Counted from the stretch's first letter, positions 23,424-32,409 are shown. The stretch: DNA of 40,449 nt from Sedimentisphaerales bacterium (GCA_028277585.1 JANQFY010000331.1:1-40449); one strand, 5' to 3'. Program-made: numbers and translations. Notes: generated by a model not told the origin, from the sequence alone.

Positions 23424-26417
23424 TCAGTCTGGCTTCTGTGACGACTTCGGACCCATGAGTTGGAACTCCCATAGGGTCGGCCCCTCGGTGGCTTTGAGGA
23501 TATTCAAGCGGACGTGCTGAGCCGTGATCGGATCGATTCGGATTGAGAAGTCGGGTCCGATGGTCGTTCCCTTGTGGAACGTCTTCCATGCGCCGCTGCT
23601 TCTGTACTGCAGTTCGAAGGCTCGAACGCGCGCGTATTCCTGGGGTTCATCGATCTTCACACGGTCGATCGTCATGGGCTGGCCAAGGTCGACCTCGAGC
23701 CAGGCGGCGTGTGTGCCCGCGTCGGTTGCCCAGCGGGTTTCGGCGTTGTCGTCGAACGCCATGCCCGGCGCGTAGTGGCTCGATTTCTGAAAGACGTTCG
23801 AGGCGTTCGCCTTCTTGCCGAAGGCCAGCGAATTGCTCGTGCTGGCGATCGCGATGGGGGTGATCTCGAACGCGTTGCCCTCGACCGTCAATCTGATTAC
23901 AGTCGCGATCGGATCGCGGCTCCTCGTTGGGACGTCAATGGTGTACCCTTCATCGGTCTGCTCGAACTTGACGGGCGGCGTGTTCAGAGACCGAACCTTC
24001 GTGACCTTCCGATTGAGGGTGGGTAGTTCCAGAGGGCCTTCCTCGGGCCAGGTCATGACGAAGAGATAGATCTTGTTGTCCCTACAGGTCGCGGCGCCCC
24101 ATTTGCCCGGCTTGAAGGGGCCGCCCCGCGTGCCGTAGACGCCCGCGCCGTATTGTCTCAGCCAGGAGCCCATCTCGCGCAGCCGGTCCACCTGACGCCG
24201 CTCGATCCGACCGTCGGGCATGGGACCGACGTTGAACAGCAGGTTGCCATCCCCGCCGGCGGTGCGGAGCAGGGTCTGGATGCACTGTTTCTTCGATTTC
24301 ATCGTGTCGTTGGGCCTCCAGGCCCACTGACGGCAGATTGTCATGCACGTTTCCCAGGGACGCTCGCGGTTGAAGCTGCCCACCCGCTGCTCGGGTGTGT
24401 CGTAGTCACCGGGCAAGCCGCCGCGATTGTTCAGCAGGATATCGGGCTGGAGACTGCGCAGCATCTTGAACGATTCTTCCGGGATGTCACCCCAGAGGTT
24501 GCGGGGGCTGTCCAGTCCGTCGAACCAGAGGATGTCCAGCTTGCCATAGTTCGTCGCGATCTCGCGGAGTTGGTTCATGTAGAAGTCGAGATACTTCTGG
24601 TGGTTCTCGGTGGCAAAGTCGGGATGGTACCAGTCGCGGGGCGAGTAGTACCAGCCCAGCGCCAGGTCGTGGCGCCGGCATGCCTCGGCCAGCTGCGCGC
24701 AGATATCCTTGCCATACGGCGAGTCCTTGCTGGTGATCTTGTAGTCGGTCTGTTGCGTGTCGAACATCGAGAAGCCGTCATGGTGTTTGCTGGTGAAGAC
24801 CATGTACTTCATGCCCGCGTCTCTGGCGATCTGGGCCCACTCGTCGGCGTCGAACTTGACGGGGTTGAAGGTCTTGTACAGGTTATCGTACTCAGCCATG
24901 GGGATCGTGCCGGTTCCGCCGCGATCGCGGCCGCGACGAGGGCCCTGGCGCGACCAGCCGATCTCGGTGCCCTTGAGCGAGACGGGACCCCAGTGGACAA
25001 ACATGCCGAACCGCTTATCTTGCCATTTCCGGATCAATTCGTCCCGCGCCTGCAGGTACGCCGGTTGGTCGGGCACGTCGACGGGCTTGATGTCGATGGC
25101 TTGTCCGTCGACAGTCAGTTCGATCACGGTCGCGATCTCATCTTGCCTGGCTTTGGGCAACTCGATCTCGATCCCGTATCCGTGTTGAGCGACCTTGGCC
25201 TTCCCACCGCCGAGCGTTTTGGACCTAACGATTCTCTGCTCGATGGGAGGCAAGACCAGCTTATCCTCGGTGTGCCAGTTCATGATGTAGAGCCAAATCT
25301 TGTTGTTCCTACAGGTCGCGGCGCCCCACTTGCCCGGTTTGAAGGGCCCGCCCCGCGTGCCGTAGACGCCCGCGCCGTATAGCTTCAGCCAGGCGCCCAT
25401 CTCTTCGAGACGTTCCACCTGGCGCGGCTCGATGCGCCCATCCGGCATGGGCCCCACGTTGAACAGCAGATTGCCATCCCCACCGACCGTCTGCAGCAAG
25501 GTCTGGATGCACTGCTTCTTGGACTTCATGATATCGTTCGGTTTCCACGCCCACTGGCGACAGATCGTCATGCACGTTTCCCAGGGACGTTCGCGATTGA
25601 ATCCGCCCACGCGCTGTTCGGGTGTGTCGTAGTCCCCGGCGTTGAGATGCGACTGCTTCGTCGTACCGGCCATGCCGTGTCGCCCTTTGCTGACGCGGTT
25701 GTTGATGATCAGGCCGGGCTGGATCTTCTTGAGGTAGTCGTACAGCTCGTTGCCATACTCCCGCGTCCAGGGCTTCTCCCATTCCCCGTCGAACCACATG
25801 ATCCCCAGCGGGCCGTAGTTGTCGATGATCTCTTTCGTCTGATTCTTGAGGTATTCGACGTAGCGGGGCATGTTGGGATTCGGCTTGGCGCTGCGCCCTC
25901 CCGGGCTGCCCAGCGGGTAGTCGGGATGGTACCAGTCGCAGATCGAATGGTAGGTGCTGAACTGGATGCCGTGCTTCTGACACGCGTCGGACAGTTCCTT
26001 GAGGATGTCGCGCTTGAAGGGCGTGTTGGCGATGTCGTAGTCGGTGTACTTCGAGGGCCAGATGCAGAATCCATCGTGGTGTTTCGAGGTGATGATGAGG
26101 TACTTCATGCCCGCCGTCTTGGCGATCTTCACCCAGGCGTCTGCATCAAACCTGGTCGGGTTGAATTGTCTGTAGAGTTGGTCGTACTCTTCGCTCGGGA
26201 CCTGCCCACCGCGTGACCAGCCGATCTCGGTGCCCTTCAGCGCGACGGGCCCCCAGTGAATGAACATGCCGAACCGCATGTCACGCCATTGTGACAGGTT
26301 CCGGGCGTCGAGATTGGTTTCGTCGCCGATTGCCGAAGACACTCCTGCCCCGATCAGCAGGGTGATCAGAGCCATCGTCAGGCAGTTCGAGACGTGAGGG
26401 TTGTGCTTGTTCCACAT
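23424..26417 (-). CDS. Tandem double GH29 alpha-L-fucosidase with C-terminal F5/8C (CBM32-like) domain
   Basis: The protein is 997 residues, from ATG 26417 with AAGGAG 7 bases upstream and a signal peptide ending near SSA-IG. Two complete GH29 barrels follow. Domain 1 (about 40-450) has RFGMFIHWGP, TSKHHDGFCIW and the nucleophile-type motif IMWFDGEW. Domain 2 (about 475-855) has RFGMFVHWGP, TSKHHDGFSMF and ILWFDGLD. Both keep GDYDTPEQRVG, FNRERPWETCMTICRQWAW, GGDGNLLFNVGPMPDGRIE and GAGVYGTRGGPFKPGKWGAATCR. Residues of about 860-990 are a discoidin-like F5/8C domain (MAFDDNAETRWATDAG, AAWLEVDLGQPMTIDRV). The family releases alpha-L-fucose from glycans such as fucoidan or mucin-type chains. 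The halves are near-identical in places, so the second arose by recent duplication. Most GH29 proteins have only one catalytic domain. Confidence 0.93.
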   Translation of the reverse strand: MWNKHNPHVSNCLTMALITLLIGAGVSSAIGDETNLDARNLSQWRDMRFGMFIHWGPVALKGTEIGWSRGGQVPSEEYDQLYRQFNPTRFDADAWVKIAKTAGMKYLIITSKHHDGFCIWPSKYTDYDIANTPFKRDILKELSDACQKHGIQFSTYHSICDWYHPDYPLGSPGGRSAKPNPNMPRYVEYLKNQTKEIIDNYGPLGIMWFDGEWEKPWTREYGNELYDYLKKIQPGLIINNRVSKGRHGMAGTTKQSHLNAGDYDTPEQRVGGFNRERPWETCMTICRQWAWKPNDIMKSKKQCIQTLLQTVGGDGNLLFNVGPMPDGRIEPRQVERLEEMGAWLKLYGAGVYGTRGGPFKPGKWGAATCRNNKIWLYIMNWHTEDKLVLPPIEQRIVRSKTLGGGKAKVAQHGYGIEIELPKARQDEIATVIELTVDGQAIDIKPVDVPDQPAYLQARDELIRKWQDKRFGMFVHWGPVSLKGTEIGWSRQGPRRGRDRGGTGTIPMAEYDNLYKTFNPVKFDADEWAQIARDAGMKYMVFTSKHHDGFSMFDTQQTDYKITSKDSPYGKDICAQLAEACRRHDLALGWYYSPRDWYHPDFATENHQKYLDFYMNQLREIATNYGKLDILWFDGLDSPRNLWGDIPEESFKMLRSLQPDILLNNRGGLPGDYDTPEQRVGSFNRERPWETCMTICRQWAWRPNDTMKSKKQCIQTLLRTAGGDGNLLFNVGPMPDGRIERRQVDRLREMGSWLRQYGAGVYGTRGGPFKPGKWGAATCRDNKIYLFVMTWPEEGPLELPTLNRKVTKVRSLNTPPVKFEQTDEGYTIDVPTRSRDPIATVIRLTVEGNAFEITPIAIASTSNSLAFGKKANASNVFQKSSHYAPGMAFDDNAETRWATDAGTHAAWLEVDLGQPMTIDRVKIDEPQEYARVRAFELQYRSSGAWKTFHKGTTIGPDFSIRIDPITAQHVRLNILKATEGPTLWEFQLMGPKSSQKPD

Positions 26418-26534
26418 GATCGCTCTCCTTGCTTGCCGCACGTGACATCGAGACAAGAGCTGCCATGGCGCTGGCAGGGCCCTTGATTCCATCGAGACAT
26501 GCATTGTGACAAGCGAGAAGACCACGGGGAAGTG

Positions 26535-26565
26535 CGATTTTGCGGCGTTATGTTTCGATTTTGCG
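26535..26565 (-). promoter_or_regulatory. Two 10-bp direct repeats upstream of the fucosidase gene
   Basis: CGATTTTGCG occurs at 26535-26544 and again at 26556-26565, exactly 21 bases (two helical turns) apart, 118-148 bases upstream of the GH29 start. Same-face direct repeats are typical regulator sites, so this is a candidate operator for the fucosidase gene. No clear promoter was found in the gap. Confidence 0.35.
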
Positions 26566-26584
26566 ACGAATGCCGCGGGCTGTG

Positions 26585-27376
26585 CTATTGCTTGACGATG
26601 CTCGTGTGGGCGGCGTCGAACATGCGGACGCCGCCGCGATCGAGTTGGAGGATCAGGCCCTTCTCGGGATCGACGCCGATGCAGTTGCCGGTGAACTGAC
26701 GACCGTTGTAGGAGAGCGTCACGCGGTGACCCAGTTGGGTGCTCAGCCGGCGCCAGGTCTCGACGATCGGTGTCTTGTCCTGGCTCGCGACCAGCAGCCA
26801 GTGATCCAGAGAGGTGAGCAGGCGTCGAGCCAGCGTGATGCGATCGCACCGCGCGCCGGCCGCGATGTCCAGGCTGGTGGCGCTATCGCGGATCTCGGCC
26901 GGGAACGATTCAGGGCTTTGGTGACAGTTGATCCCGATGCCGATAAGGACGGCCCGGTTGCACTCGTACTGGCGCGATTCGACGAGGATGCCGCCCACCT
27001 TCCGGCCGTCCAGAAGGATGTCGTTGGGCCATTTGATCCGGGCCAGCGCATCTCTGATCTGCCCCAGGGCGTCGGCGACCGCGGCGGCGCAGGCCAACGA
27101 GAGTAGTTCGCTGGTCAGTTCGCAGTCGATCAGGACAACGGAGAACAGCAGGCTGTCACCGTGATCACTGTGCCAGGTTGCGCCCGTGCGTCCCCGGCCG
27201 GCCGTCTGTTGCTCGGCAAAGACCACCAGTCCGTCGTTGCCCGCATTTCGGGCGTACTCGGCGGCCACGTCGCTCGTGCTGGCGGTGCGGTCGTAAACCA
27301 GGACCCTGCGCCCGATTCGTTGGGTCTTGAGACGGGCCGAGATCTCGTCCGGGTCCAGTCGATCGTCGCGAGACAC
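26585..27376 (-). CDS. birA: Biotin--[acetyl-CoA-carboxylase] ligase
   Basis: The protein is 263 residues from GTG 27376, which sits 5 bases after the nadC stop with AGGTAG as ribosome site; the frame extends further upstream inside nadC but is not protein-like. It has only the catalytic domain: ASTSDVAAEYA, the ATP/biotin loop AGRGRTGATWHS, KWPNDILLDGRKVGGILVE and GIGINCHQSPE, plus a short C-terminal SH3-like domain (LGHRVTLSYNGRQFTGNCIGVD). There is no N-terminal helix-turn-helix, so it cannot act as the BirA biotin repressor. It activates biotin as the adenylate and attaches it to biotin carriers. The gene forms an operon with nadC. Confidence 0.93.
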   Translation of the reverse strand: MSRDDRLDPDEISARLKTQRIGRRVLVYDRTASTSDVAAEYARNAGNDGLVVFAEQQTAGRGRTGATWHSDHGDSLLFSVVLIDCELTSELLSLACAAAVADALGQIRDALARIKWPNDILLDGRKVGGILVESRQYECNRAVLIGIGINCHQSPESFPAEIRDSATSLDIAAGARCDRITLARRLLTSLDHWLLVASQDKTPIVETWRRLSTQLGHRVTLSYNGRQFTGNCIGVDPEKGLILQLDRGGVRMFDAAHTSIVKQ

Positions 27377-27381
27377 GGCGG

Positions 27382-28254
27382 CTACCTGTCCAATCCGATG
27401 TCCACGGCGCTGGCCGAGTGTGTGATGGCGCCGATCGCGATGCGGTCCACCCCGCAGTGAGCGGTCGCCGAGACGTTGTCGAGTGTGATGTTGCCCGACG
27501 CTTCCAGGAGCGGCTTGGCGTTCTTGCCGCACATTTCATCTCGCATCTCCACCGCGTGCTTGAGCTGCCATTGGCCCATGTTGTCCAGCAGGACGATGTC
27601 GATGCCCGGGATCTTCAGTACGTGGTTCAGTTGATGATCGACGTGATCGACCTCCACGGCGATGAATTGAAGCCCCTTGATCTTCTTGGCCTGTTCGACG
27701 AGGCGGCGCAGTTTGGGGCCGAAGTTCTTGCCCAGTTCGGCCAGATGGTTGTCCTTGATCAGGACGCCGTCATAGAGGCCGAGCCGGTGGTTATAGCCTC
27801 CGCCGCAGCGCACGGCGTACTTTTCCAGCAGCCGCCAGCCGGGCAGCGTCTTGCGCGTGTCGTAGATCTTGGCTTTCGTGCCGTGCACGGCGCGGACGTA
27901 TTTTCTCGTCGTGGTCGCGATCCCGCTGAGACGCTGGAGGAAGTTCAGCACGACGCGTTCGGCGCTGAGCATGGAGCGCAGCGGTCCTTCGATGTCGGCC
28001 AGTTTGTTGCCCACGTGGGCAACCTGCCCATCCTTGACATGGGGCGTGATGGTCAGCTTCTCGTTGTACAGGCGAAGTATCTCTTGGATGACGGGAATCC
28101 CACAGACGACGATTTCCTCTCGGGAGACGATGGTCGAACGGGCCAACGTGCTGTCCTGGAAGAGCAGTTCCGTGGTCATGTCCCCGCGGCCGAGGTCCTC
28201 GTCGATGGCCATCTGGATCAGGGGGCGGACTTTCGCGATGTTGATCTTCTTCAT
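27382..28254 (-). CDS. nadC: Nicotinate-nucleotide pyrophosphorylase (carboxylating)
   Basis: The protein is 290 residues with AGGA 6 bases upstream. It converts quinolinate and PRPP to nicotinate mononucleotide in de novo NAD synthesis. Signature regions: IDEDLGRGDMTTELL near the start, LNFLQRLSGIAT, the PRPP/quinolinate site DTRKTLPGWRLLEKYAVRCG, GLYDGVLIKDNH, VEVDHVDH, LLDNMGQW, LLEASGNITLDNV and GVDRIAIGAITHS. nadA and nadB are not in this window. It lies 59 bases after uvrB on the same strand; a GC-rich palindrome (28280-28300) in the gap might separate them. Confidence 0.96.
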   Translation of the reverse strand: MKKINIAKVRPLIQMAIDEDLGRGDMTTELLFQDSTLARSTIVSREEIVVCGIPVIQEILRLYNEKLTITPHVKDGQVAHVGNKLADIEGPLRSMLSAERVVLNFLQRLSGIATTTRKYVRAVHGTKAKIYDTRKTLPGWRLLEKYAVRCGGGYNHRLGLYDGVLIKDNHLAELGKNFGPKLRRLVEQAKKIKGLQFIAVEVDHVDHQLNHVLKIPGIDIVLLDNMGQWQLKHAVEMRDEMCGKNAKPLLEASGNITLDNVSATAHCGVDRIAIGAITHSASAVDIGLDR

Positions 28255-28313
28255 AGATTTCCTATCCTTTGCGGTCCCGGGTCGGCCGGGCCGGCCGTTC
28301 CTGGTTTCTGGCT

Positions 28314-30359
28314 CTACCCTTTCTTATGCCGCTGTTGCTTCTTGCTGGCCAGGAACGTGCTCTTCTTGCGGCTCGAGTTGGCGATAACCAACTCGGGAAG
28401 TTCCTTCAATTCGCGCAACTGATCGCGGAGCGTCGCGGCCCGCTCGAAATCGAGCGCCTCGGCCGCTTCCAGCATCTCCCGTTCGATCTGGGAGGCCAGT
28501 TCGACCTTGTCGTACTCAGTGTCGCCCAGGCGAATTGCTTCCTGAGCGACCCGGCGGGCCTTGACCTGTTCGGAGAGGCTCTGGCGGATCTCCTTCTTGA
28601 TCGTCTCCGGCGTGATGTTGTGCTCTTGGTTGTAGGCGAGCTGAATCTTGCGGCGCCGCTCGGTCTCGTCCATGGCGTTCTGCATCGAATCGGTGATGCG
28701 ATCGGCGTAGAGCAGGACCTTGGCGTTGACGTTTCGTGCCGTTCGCCCGATCGTTTGGATCAGTGACGTCTGACTGCGCAGGAACCCTTCCTTGTCCGCG
28801 TCCAGGATGGCGACGCAGGAGACTTCGGGCAGGTCCAACCCCTCGCGGAGCAGATTGACGCCGACCAGGACGTCGAACTCGCCGTGACGCAGGTCGCGCA
28901 GGATGTCGATCCGCTCGAGCGTATCGATTTCGCTGTGGAGATAGCGACAGCGGTAGCCGCGCTTGGTGATGAAACCGGACAGGTCCTCGGCCATTCGCTT
29001 GGTCAGTGTGGTGACGAGAACGCGCTCCTTGGCCTTGACGCGCTCGGCGATTTCGTCGAGCAGGTGCTGCACCTGATTGCTCGCGGGCAAGACGAAGATC
29101 TCCGGGTCGAGCAGGCCGGTCGGCCGAATGATTTGTTCGACGACCTCGTGGTCGCAACGCTCCATCTCGAACGCACTCGGGGTCGCGGAGACGAACACGA
29201 CCTGGCGCCAGCTCTCCTCGAATTCCTCGAACCGCAGAGGGCGGTTGTCCATCGCGCTGGGCAGGCGGAAGCCGTGATCGACCAGCACTTCCTTGCGGCT
29301 GCGGTCGCCCGCCCACATCGCTTTCAGTTGGGGGAGCGTGACGTGCGACTCGTCGATGAAGAGCAGGAAGTCGTCGGGGAAATAGTCGATCAGCGTGTAG
29401 GGGCGCGTCCCGGCGGGCAGACCGGCCAGATGGCGGGCGTAATTCTCAATGCCGCTGCAATAGCCCACCTCCTGGATCATCTCGATGTCGTACATTGTCC
29501 GGGCCTGGAGTCGCTGGGCTTCCAGCAGCTTGGCCTGGGCTCGCAAGTCCGACAGCCGCGCGTCCAGCTCGGCCTTGATGCTCTCGGCCGCGCCGGCGAT
29601 CTTGTCGGCCGGCATGACATAGTGCTGAGCTGGGTAGATGAACACCTGGTGCTCAACGGCCAGTGTGTCGCCTGAGACCGGGTTGATGTAGCTGATCTGC
29701 TCGATCTCGTCGCCGAAGAATTCGATGCGGATGGCAAACGATTCGTATGAAGGGTGAAGCTCCACGACGTCGCCGCGAACGCGAAACGTGCCGCGCTGGA
29801 AGGCAATGTCGTTGCGGGCGTACTGAATATCGGCCAACCGGCCCAGCAGTGTGTTGCGGTCACAAGTGTCCCCGGTTCGGATCGCCACCATGCTGGCCTT
29901 GTAGTCCTCCGGCGAGCCCAGTCCGAAGATGCACGAGACCGATGCGACGACGATGCAGTCGCGCCGGCCTGAGAGGCTGGTGGTCGTCGAGAGACGCAGC
30001 CGGTCCAGGTCGGCGTTGCGGGAGGCGTCCTTTTCGATGTAGATGTCTCGCTGGGGGATGTACGCCTCGGGCTGGTAGTAGGCGTAATAGCTGACGAAGT
30101 ATTCGACGGCGTTATCCGGGAAGAGTTCCTTGAATTCCTCGTAGAGCTGGGCGGCCAGGGTCTTGTTGTGCGAGACGACGAGGACGGGGCGGTCGAGCTG
30201 GGCGACGACGTTGGCCATGGTGAAGGTTTTGCCGCTGCCCGTGACGCCCATCAGGGTCTGGAACTTACGGCCGGCGCGCAGAGCGTCGGTGAGCCGCTCG
30301 ATGGCTTGCGGCTGGTCGCCCGAAGGCTTGAATCGATTGTTCAGCTTGAAAATACCCAT
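28314..30359 (-). CDS. uvrB: UvrABC system protein B
   Basis: The protein is 681 residues, the usual length. It is the damage-verifying helicase of nucleotide excision repair. The chain begins with FKPSGDQPQAIERL, has Walker A GVTGSGKTFT, the damage-probing beta hairpin YYAYYQPEAYIPQRDIYIEKD, the Walker B LFIDESHVTLPQ, motif VFVSATPS, TKRMAEDLSGF, the helicase motif VGVNLLREGLDLPEVS and QTIGRTARN. The C-terminal UVR motif (REMLEAAEALDFERAATLRDQL), which docks UvrC, is intact, followed by a Lys-rich tail. uvrA and uvrC are not nearby. Confidence 0.98.
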   Translation of the reverse strand: MGIFKLNNRFKPSGDQPQAIERLTDALRAGRKFQTLMGVTGSGKTFTMANVVAQLDRPVLVVSHNKTLAAQLYEEFKELFPDNAVEYFVSYYAYYQPEAYIPQRDIYIEKDASRNADLDRLRLSTTTSLSGRRDCIVVASVSCIFGLGSPEDYKASMVAIRTGDTCDRNTLLGRLADIQYARNDIAFQRGTFRVRGDVVELHPSYESFAIRIEFFGDEIEQISYINPVSGDTLAVEHQVFIYPAQHYVMPADKIAGAAESIKAELDARLSDLRAQAKLLEAQRLQARTMYDIEMIQEVGYCSGIENYARHLAGLPAGTRPYTLIDYFPDDFLLFIDESHVTLPQLKAMWAGDRSRKEVLVDHGFRLPSAMDNRPLRFEEFEESWRQVVFVSATPSAFEMERCDHEVVEQIIRPTGLLDPEIFVLPASNQVQHLLDEIAERVKAKERVLVTTLTKRMAEDLSGFITKRGYRCRYLHSEIDTLERIDILRDLRHGEFDVLVGVNLLREGLDLPEVSCVAILDADKEGFLRSQTSLIQTIGRTARNVNAKVLLYADRITDSMQNAMDETERRRKIQLAYNQEHNITPETIKKEIRQSLSEQVKARRVAQEAIRLGDTEYDKVELASQIEREMLEAAEALDFERAATLRDQLRELKELPELVIANSSRKKSTFLASKKQQRHKKG

Positions 30360-30380
30360 AGAGTCACACCTGTGCGGCCG

Positions 30381-30409
30381 ATTGTAACCGGCTAGGCCAA
30401 TCAGTTCAC
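30381..30409 (-). promoter_or_regulatory. Possible promoter for uvrB
   Basis: On the minus strand there is a weak GTGAAC, 17 bases, then a good TACAAT, 22 bases before the uvrB ATG. No recognisable SOS box overlaps it. Confidence 0.4.
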
Positions 30410-30518
30410 GCGTTTTCCCCGGGCGCTTGCTGTTGCGCAGGGAACGGGCCCGTCAGCGGATGCGAAACGAACCGTTAACGCTATGGGGAGGAGCTGTGCC
30501 TGCGTGTCCCTCGTTTGC

Positions 30519-31313
30519 TTATTTTGAGGCCTGCATAGGGAACGTGATGCCGGCCAGCATCGCGTCGCCGTAACGGTCCCAGAGCGCTGCTTCGCTGAGG
30601 TTCGAAGCGTTGCGGGGGAATTCGACCGTGATCGTTGGAATGCCCAATTCCTCGCCCGTGTAGGAGCCCAGTGAACCGGGCCGGGCGCCGAGCTTCTTGA
30701 CGGGCAACTCGCAATGGGAGGCTATCCGGGCCGCCAGCGCCTTGCCGGGCCCATCGTAATCGATGCACTCCAGAGGTTGGTGCAGGCTGATGATGCGATC
30801 CGGGTTGAACTGCTGAATCGCGGCTCGAATGGCGCGCGCCTCGGGTTCGGAGAGGGGGCGCTGGCCGTTCGTGCCGTTATTGACCCGATTGGTGGCTTCG
30901 AAGTTCCGGTTCAGATCGATTCCGCGCACATTGTGGCGCGTGTTGGCCGCCATCCCGTCCGGGTTGGCGACCGGGATGACCACGATGCGTCGACCTTCCA
31001 GCAGTTCGGGGTGGTCGTTCAGATGCTTCGTCATCCGGTGCATGAGCGGCGTTCCCGCCGGTTCGTTGCCATGGATGGTGGCGAGGAAGAGGGTCGTTTC
31101 ACGGCCTTCGCCAAGGATCTGGGCAGTAATCGGCCGGCCCTGGACGGATCGCCCGAGCAGGCGAAAATGCGGCACGGCCTTAGCGGCGGGCATGACGACG
31201 CGTCGGTCCTCACCGACCACGCGCGGCCTGGGCTCCGGCTCGTAGCAACCGGAAAGACCGACCAAAGCCAGAACAGCTGTGAAGACGAACCTGATTGACC
31301 TTCCTTTGTCCAT
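30519..31313 (-). CDS. MpaA-like M14 peptidase, lipoprotein
   Basis: The protein is 264 residues from ATG 31313 (AGGAA 8 bases upstream). A lipobox GLSGC ends the signal peptide. The M14 zinc carboxypeptidase core is present: FLATIHGNEPAGTPL with the His and Glu zinc ligands, VIPVANPDGMAANTRHNVRGIDLNRNF, the later zinc His in IISLHQPLECIDYDG, and the general-base Glu probably in TITVEFPRNASNL. This arrangement is that of murein tripeptide amidase MpaA and related succinylglutamate-desuccinylase-like proteins. A role in peptidoglycan peptide trimming or recycling is likely, here on the outside of the inner membrane, unlike the cytoplasmic E. coli MpaA. Confidence 0.85.
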   Translation of the reverse strand: MDKGRSIRFVFTAVLALVGLSGCYEPEPRPRVVGEDRRVVMPAAKAVPHFRLLGRSVQGRPITAQILGEGRETTLFLATIHGNEPAGTPLMHRMTKHLNDHPELLEGRRIVVIPVANPDGMAANTRHNVRGIDLNRNFEATNRVNNGTNGQRPLSEPEARAIRAAIQQFNPDRIISLHQPLECIDYDGPGKALAARIASHCELPVKKLGARPGSLGSYTGEELGIPTITVEFPRNASNLSEAALWDRYGDAMLAGITFPMQASK

Positions 31314-31688
31314 ATCGCCCATTCCTATAAGTTGCCCCAGTTTGTTGATCGCTAGAAATATATCGGCAAGATGTGCTCTCTGCAACGAGCAAAACGTCAT
31401 ACCGCGGGCAAGGAGGGAGAAAAACCGGCCCATTCCTGCTATATCCCGCCTGCTCGGACGACCTTCCTATCAGGAACAGCGGTGAGAAACTGTCGGCGCC
31501 GCTGGAGTGGCCCTGACGTGCGGATCGGACAGGAAGTCCTTGCCCGGCTGGGACTTGTCACGTATCCTGGGGGCGCCGAGGTCTCTTATCGGGCCCGAAA
31601 AATGGAGAGATTGACGGGTCTGGACCGATGGAACATTAGGAGATGCAGTTCGTATGGCTTGCTGGAGGCAGGCGGAAAGAGGTGTTGC
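31314..31688. other. Divergent intergenic region with promoters
   Basis: The 375 bases between the MpaA-like gene and the membrane-anchored hypothetical gene contain a likely minus-strand promoter (31357-31385). On the plus side a weaker TTGACG with a poor -10 lies near 31610-31640. A plus-strand frame is open through much of the region, but its residues look random and no start with a ribosome site precedes GTG 31689. Confidence 0.5.
31357..31385 (-). promoter_or_regulatory. Possible promoter for the MpaA-like gene
   Basis: On the minus strand there is TTGCAG, 17 bases, then TATATT (five of six -10 matches), giving a leader of about 40 bases. Confidence 0.45.
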
Positions 31689-32366
31689 GTGTATAGACCC
31701 AAGCTCGTCCGGTTATTCTTCGGAGGCATCGTGGCCCTGGTTGCGGTGGCCGGCGCCTATTTCGGGCGGGGATTCTACAAAGGCGCAATGACCATCCACG
31801 AGCTGCTCGGTGAGAACAAGGAACTCAAGCAGGCCATCAGTACGCTGACCAACGAGGATCAGATCGGCTACGCCAAGGTGATCTCGCAGCGCACCGAGGA
31901 GGGACGTCTGCTCACCACGCTGCGGTTCGTCGAAACGTCGCGGGACGACAAGACGCAGAGAATCCTCCAGAAGGAATACACGATCGAGGGCGATGTCATC
32001 CATTTCGACGCGCTGATTGTCAAGTTCGACGACCAGATGGTGATGGATGGCAAGGCGCGGGCCCTGTATCTCTGGCGGCGCGTCTACGGTGAGAAGATGA
32101 CGCCGGAGCAAGGGTTTCCGATCGAGGTTCCCGGGGCTGAGCCCAAGCGCTACAGCGATCTGCTGAAGGTCCTGCCCGTCGAGCATCAGGAACTGTTCTG
32201 GTCCAACATCTGGGACCTGGCGAACAACCCGGCGCAGCTCGCCCAGCACGGGATCAAGGCCATCTATGGCAACGTCATCTACTCTCAGTTGCGCGAAGGG
32301 CTGATCTACGTCTTCAAGATCGGCCCGACCGGCCACCTCTACGTCGAAGACGTCTTCGATATGTAG
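31689..32366 (+). CDS. Conserved-type hypothetical protein with one N-terminal membrane anchor
   Basis: The protein is 225 residues from GTG 31689, chosen because AGAGGTG lies 6 bases upstream and a membrane segment (LVRLFFGGIVALVAVAGAYF) begins right after. The remainder is soluble: a short coiled-coil-like helix (HELLGENKELKQAISTLT), then beta-rich sequence (GYAKVISQRTEEGRLLTTLRFVE, KEYTIEGDVIHFDALIVKFDD) and a helical end. It lacks Cys apart from the extreme N-terminus and has no catalytic motif I recognise. The topology suggests a membrane-tethered domain outside the cytoplasm. Function unknown. A small hairpin (AGCCCC-TC-GGGGCT, 32397-32410) follows the stop. Confidence 0.7.
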   Translation: MYRPKLVRLFFGGIVALVAVAGAYFGRGFYKGAMTIHELLGENKELKQAISTLTNEDQIGYAKVISQRTEEGRLLTTLRFVETSRDDKTQRILQKEYTIEGDVIHFDALIVKFDDQMVMDGKARALYLWRRVYGEKMTPEQGFPIEVPGAEPKRYSDLLKVLPVEHQELFWSNIWDLANNPAQLAQHGIKAIYGNVIYSQLREGLIYVFKIGPTGHLYVEDVFDM

Positions 32367-32409
32367 TCCGTTGGCTCACCGCCTATCGATTCCTGGAGCC
32401 CCTCGGGGC

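Noticed and set aside
24153-25382. 409-residue plus-strand frame inside the fucosidase gene
   Set aside because: Antisense shadow of GH29, which has clear motifs in the minus frame.
27418-28422. 334-residue plus-strand frame
   Set aside because: Antisense of nadC and the end of uvrB, both fully motif-supported.
31371-31688. 106-residue N-terminal extension of the membrane-anchored hypothetical protein
   Set aside because: The extension is Arg/Cys-rich and not protein-like; GTG 31689 has a ribosome site and begins directly before the membrane helix.
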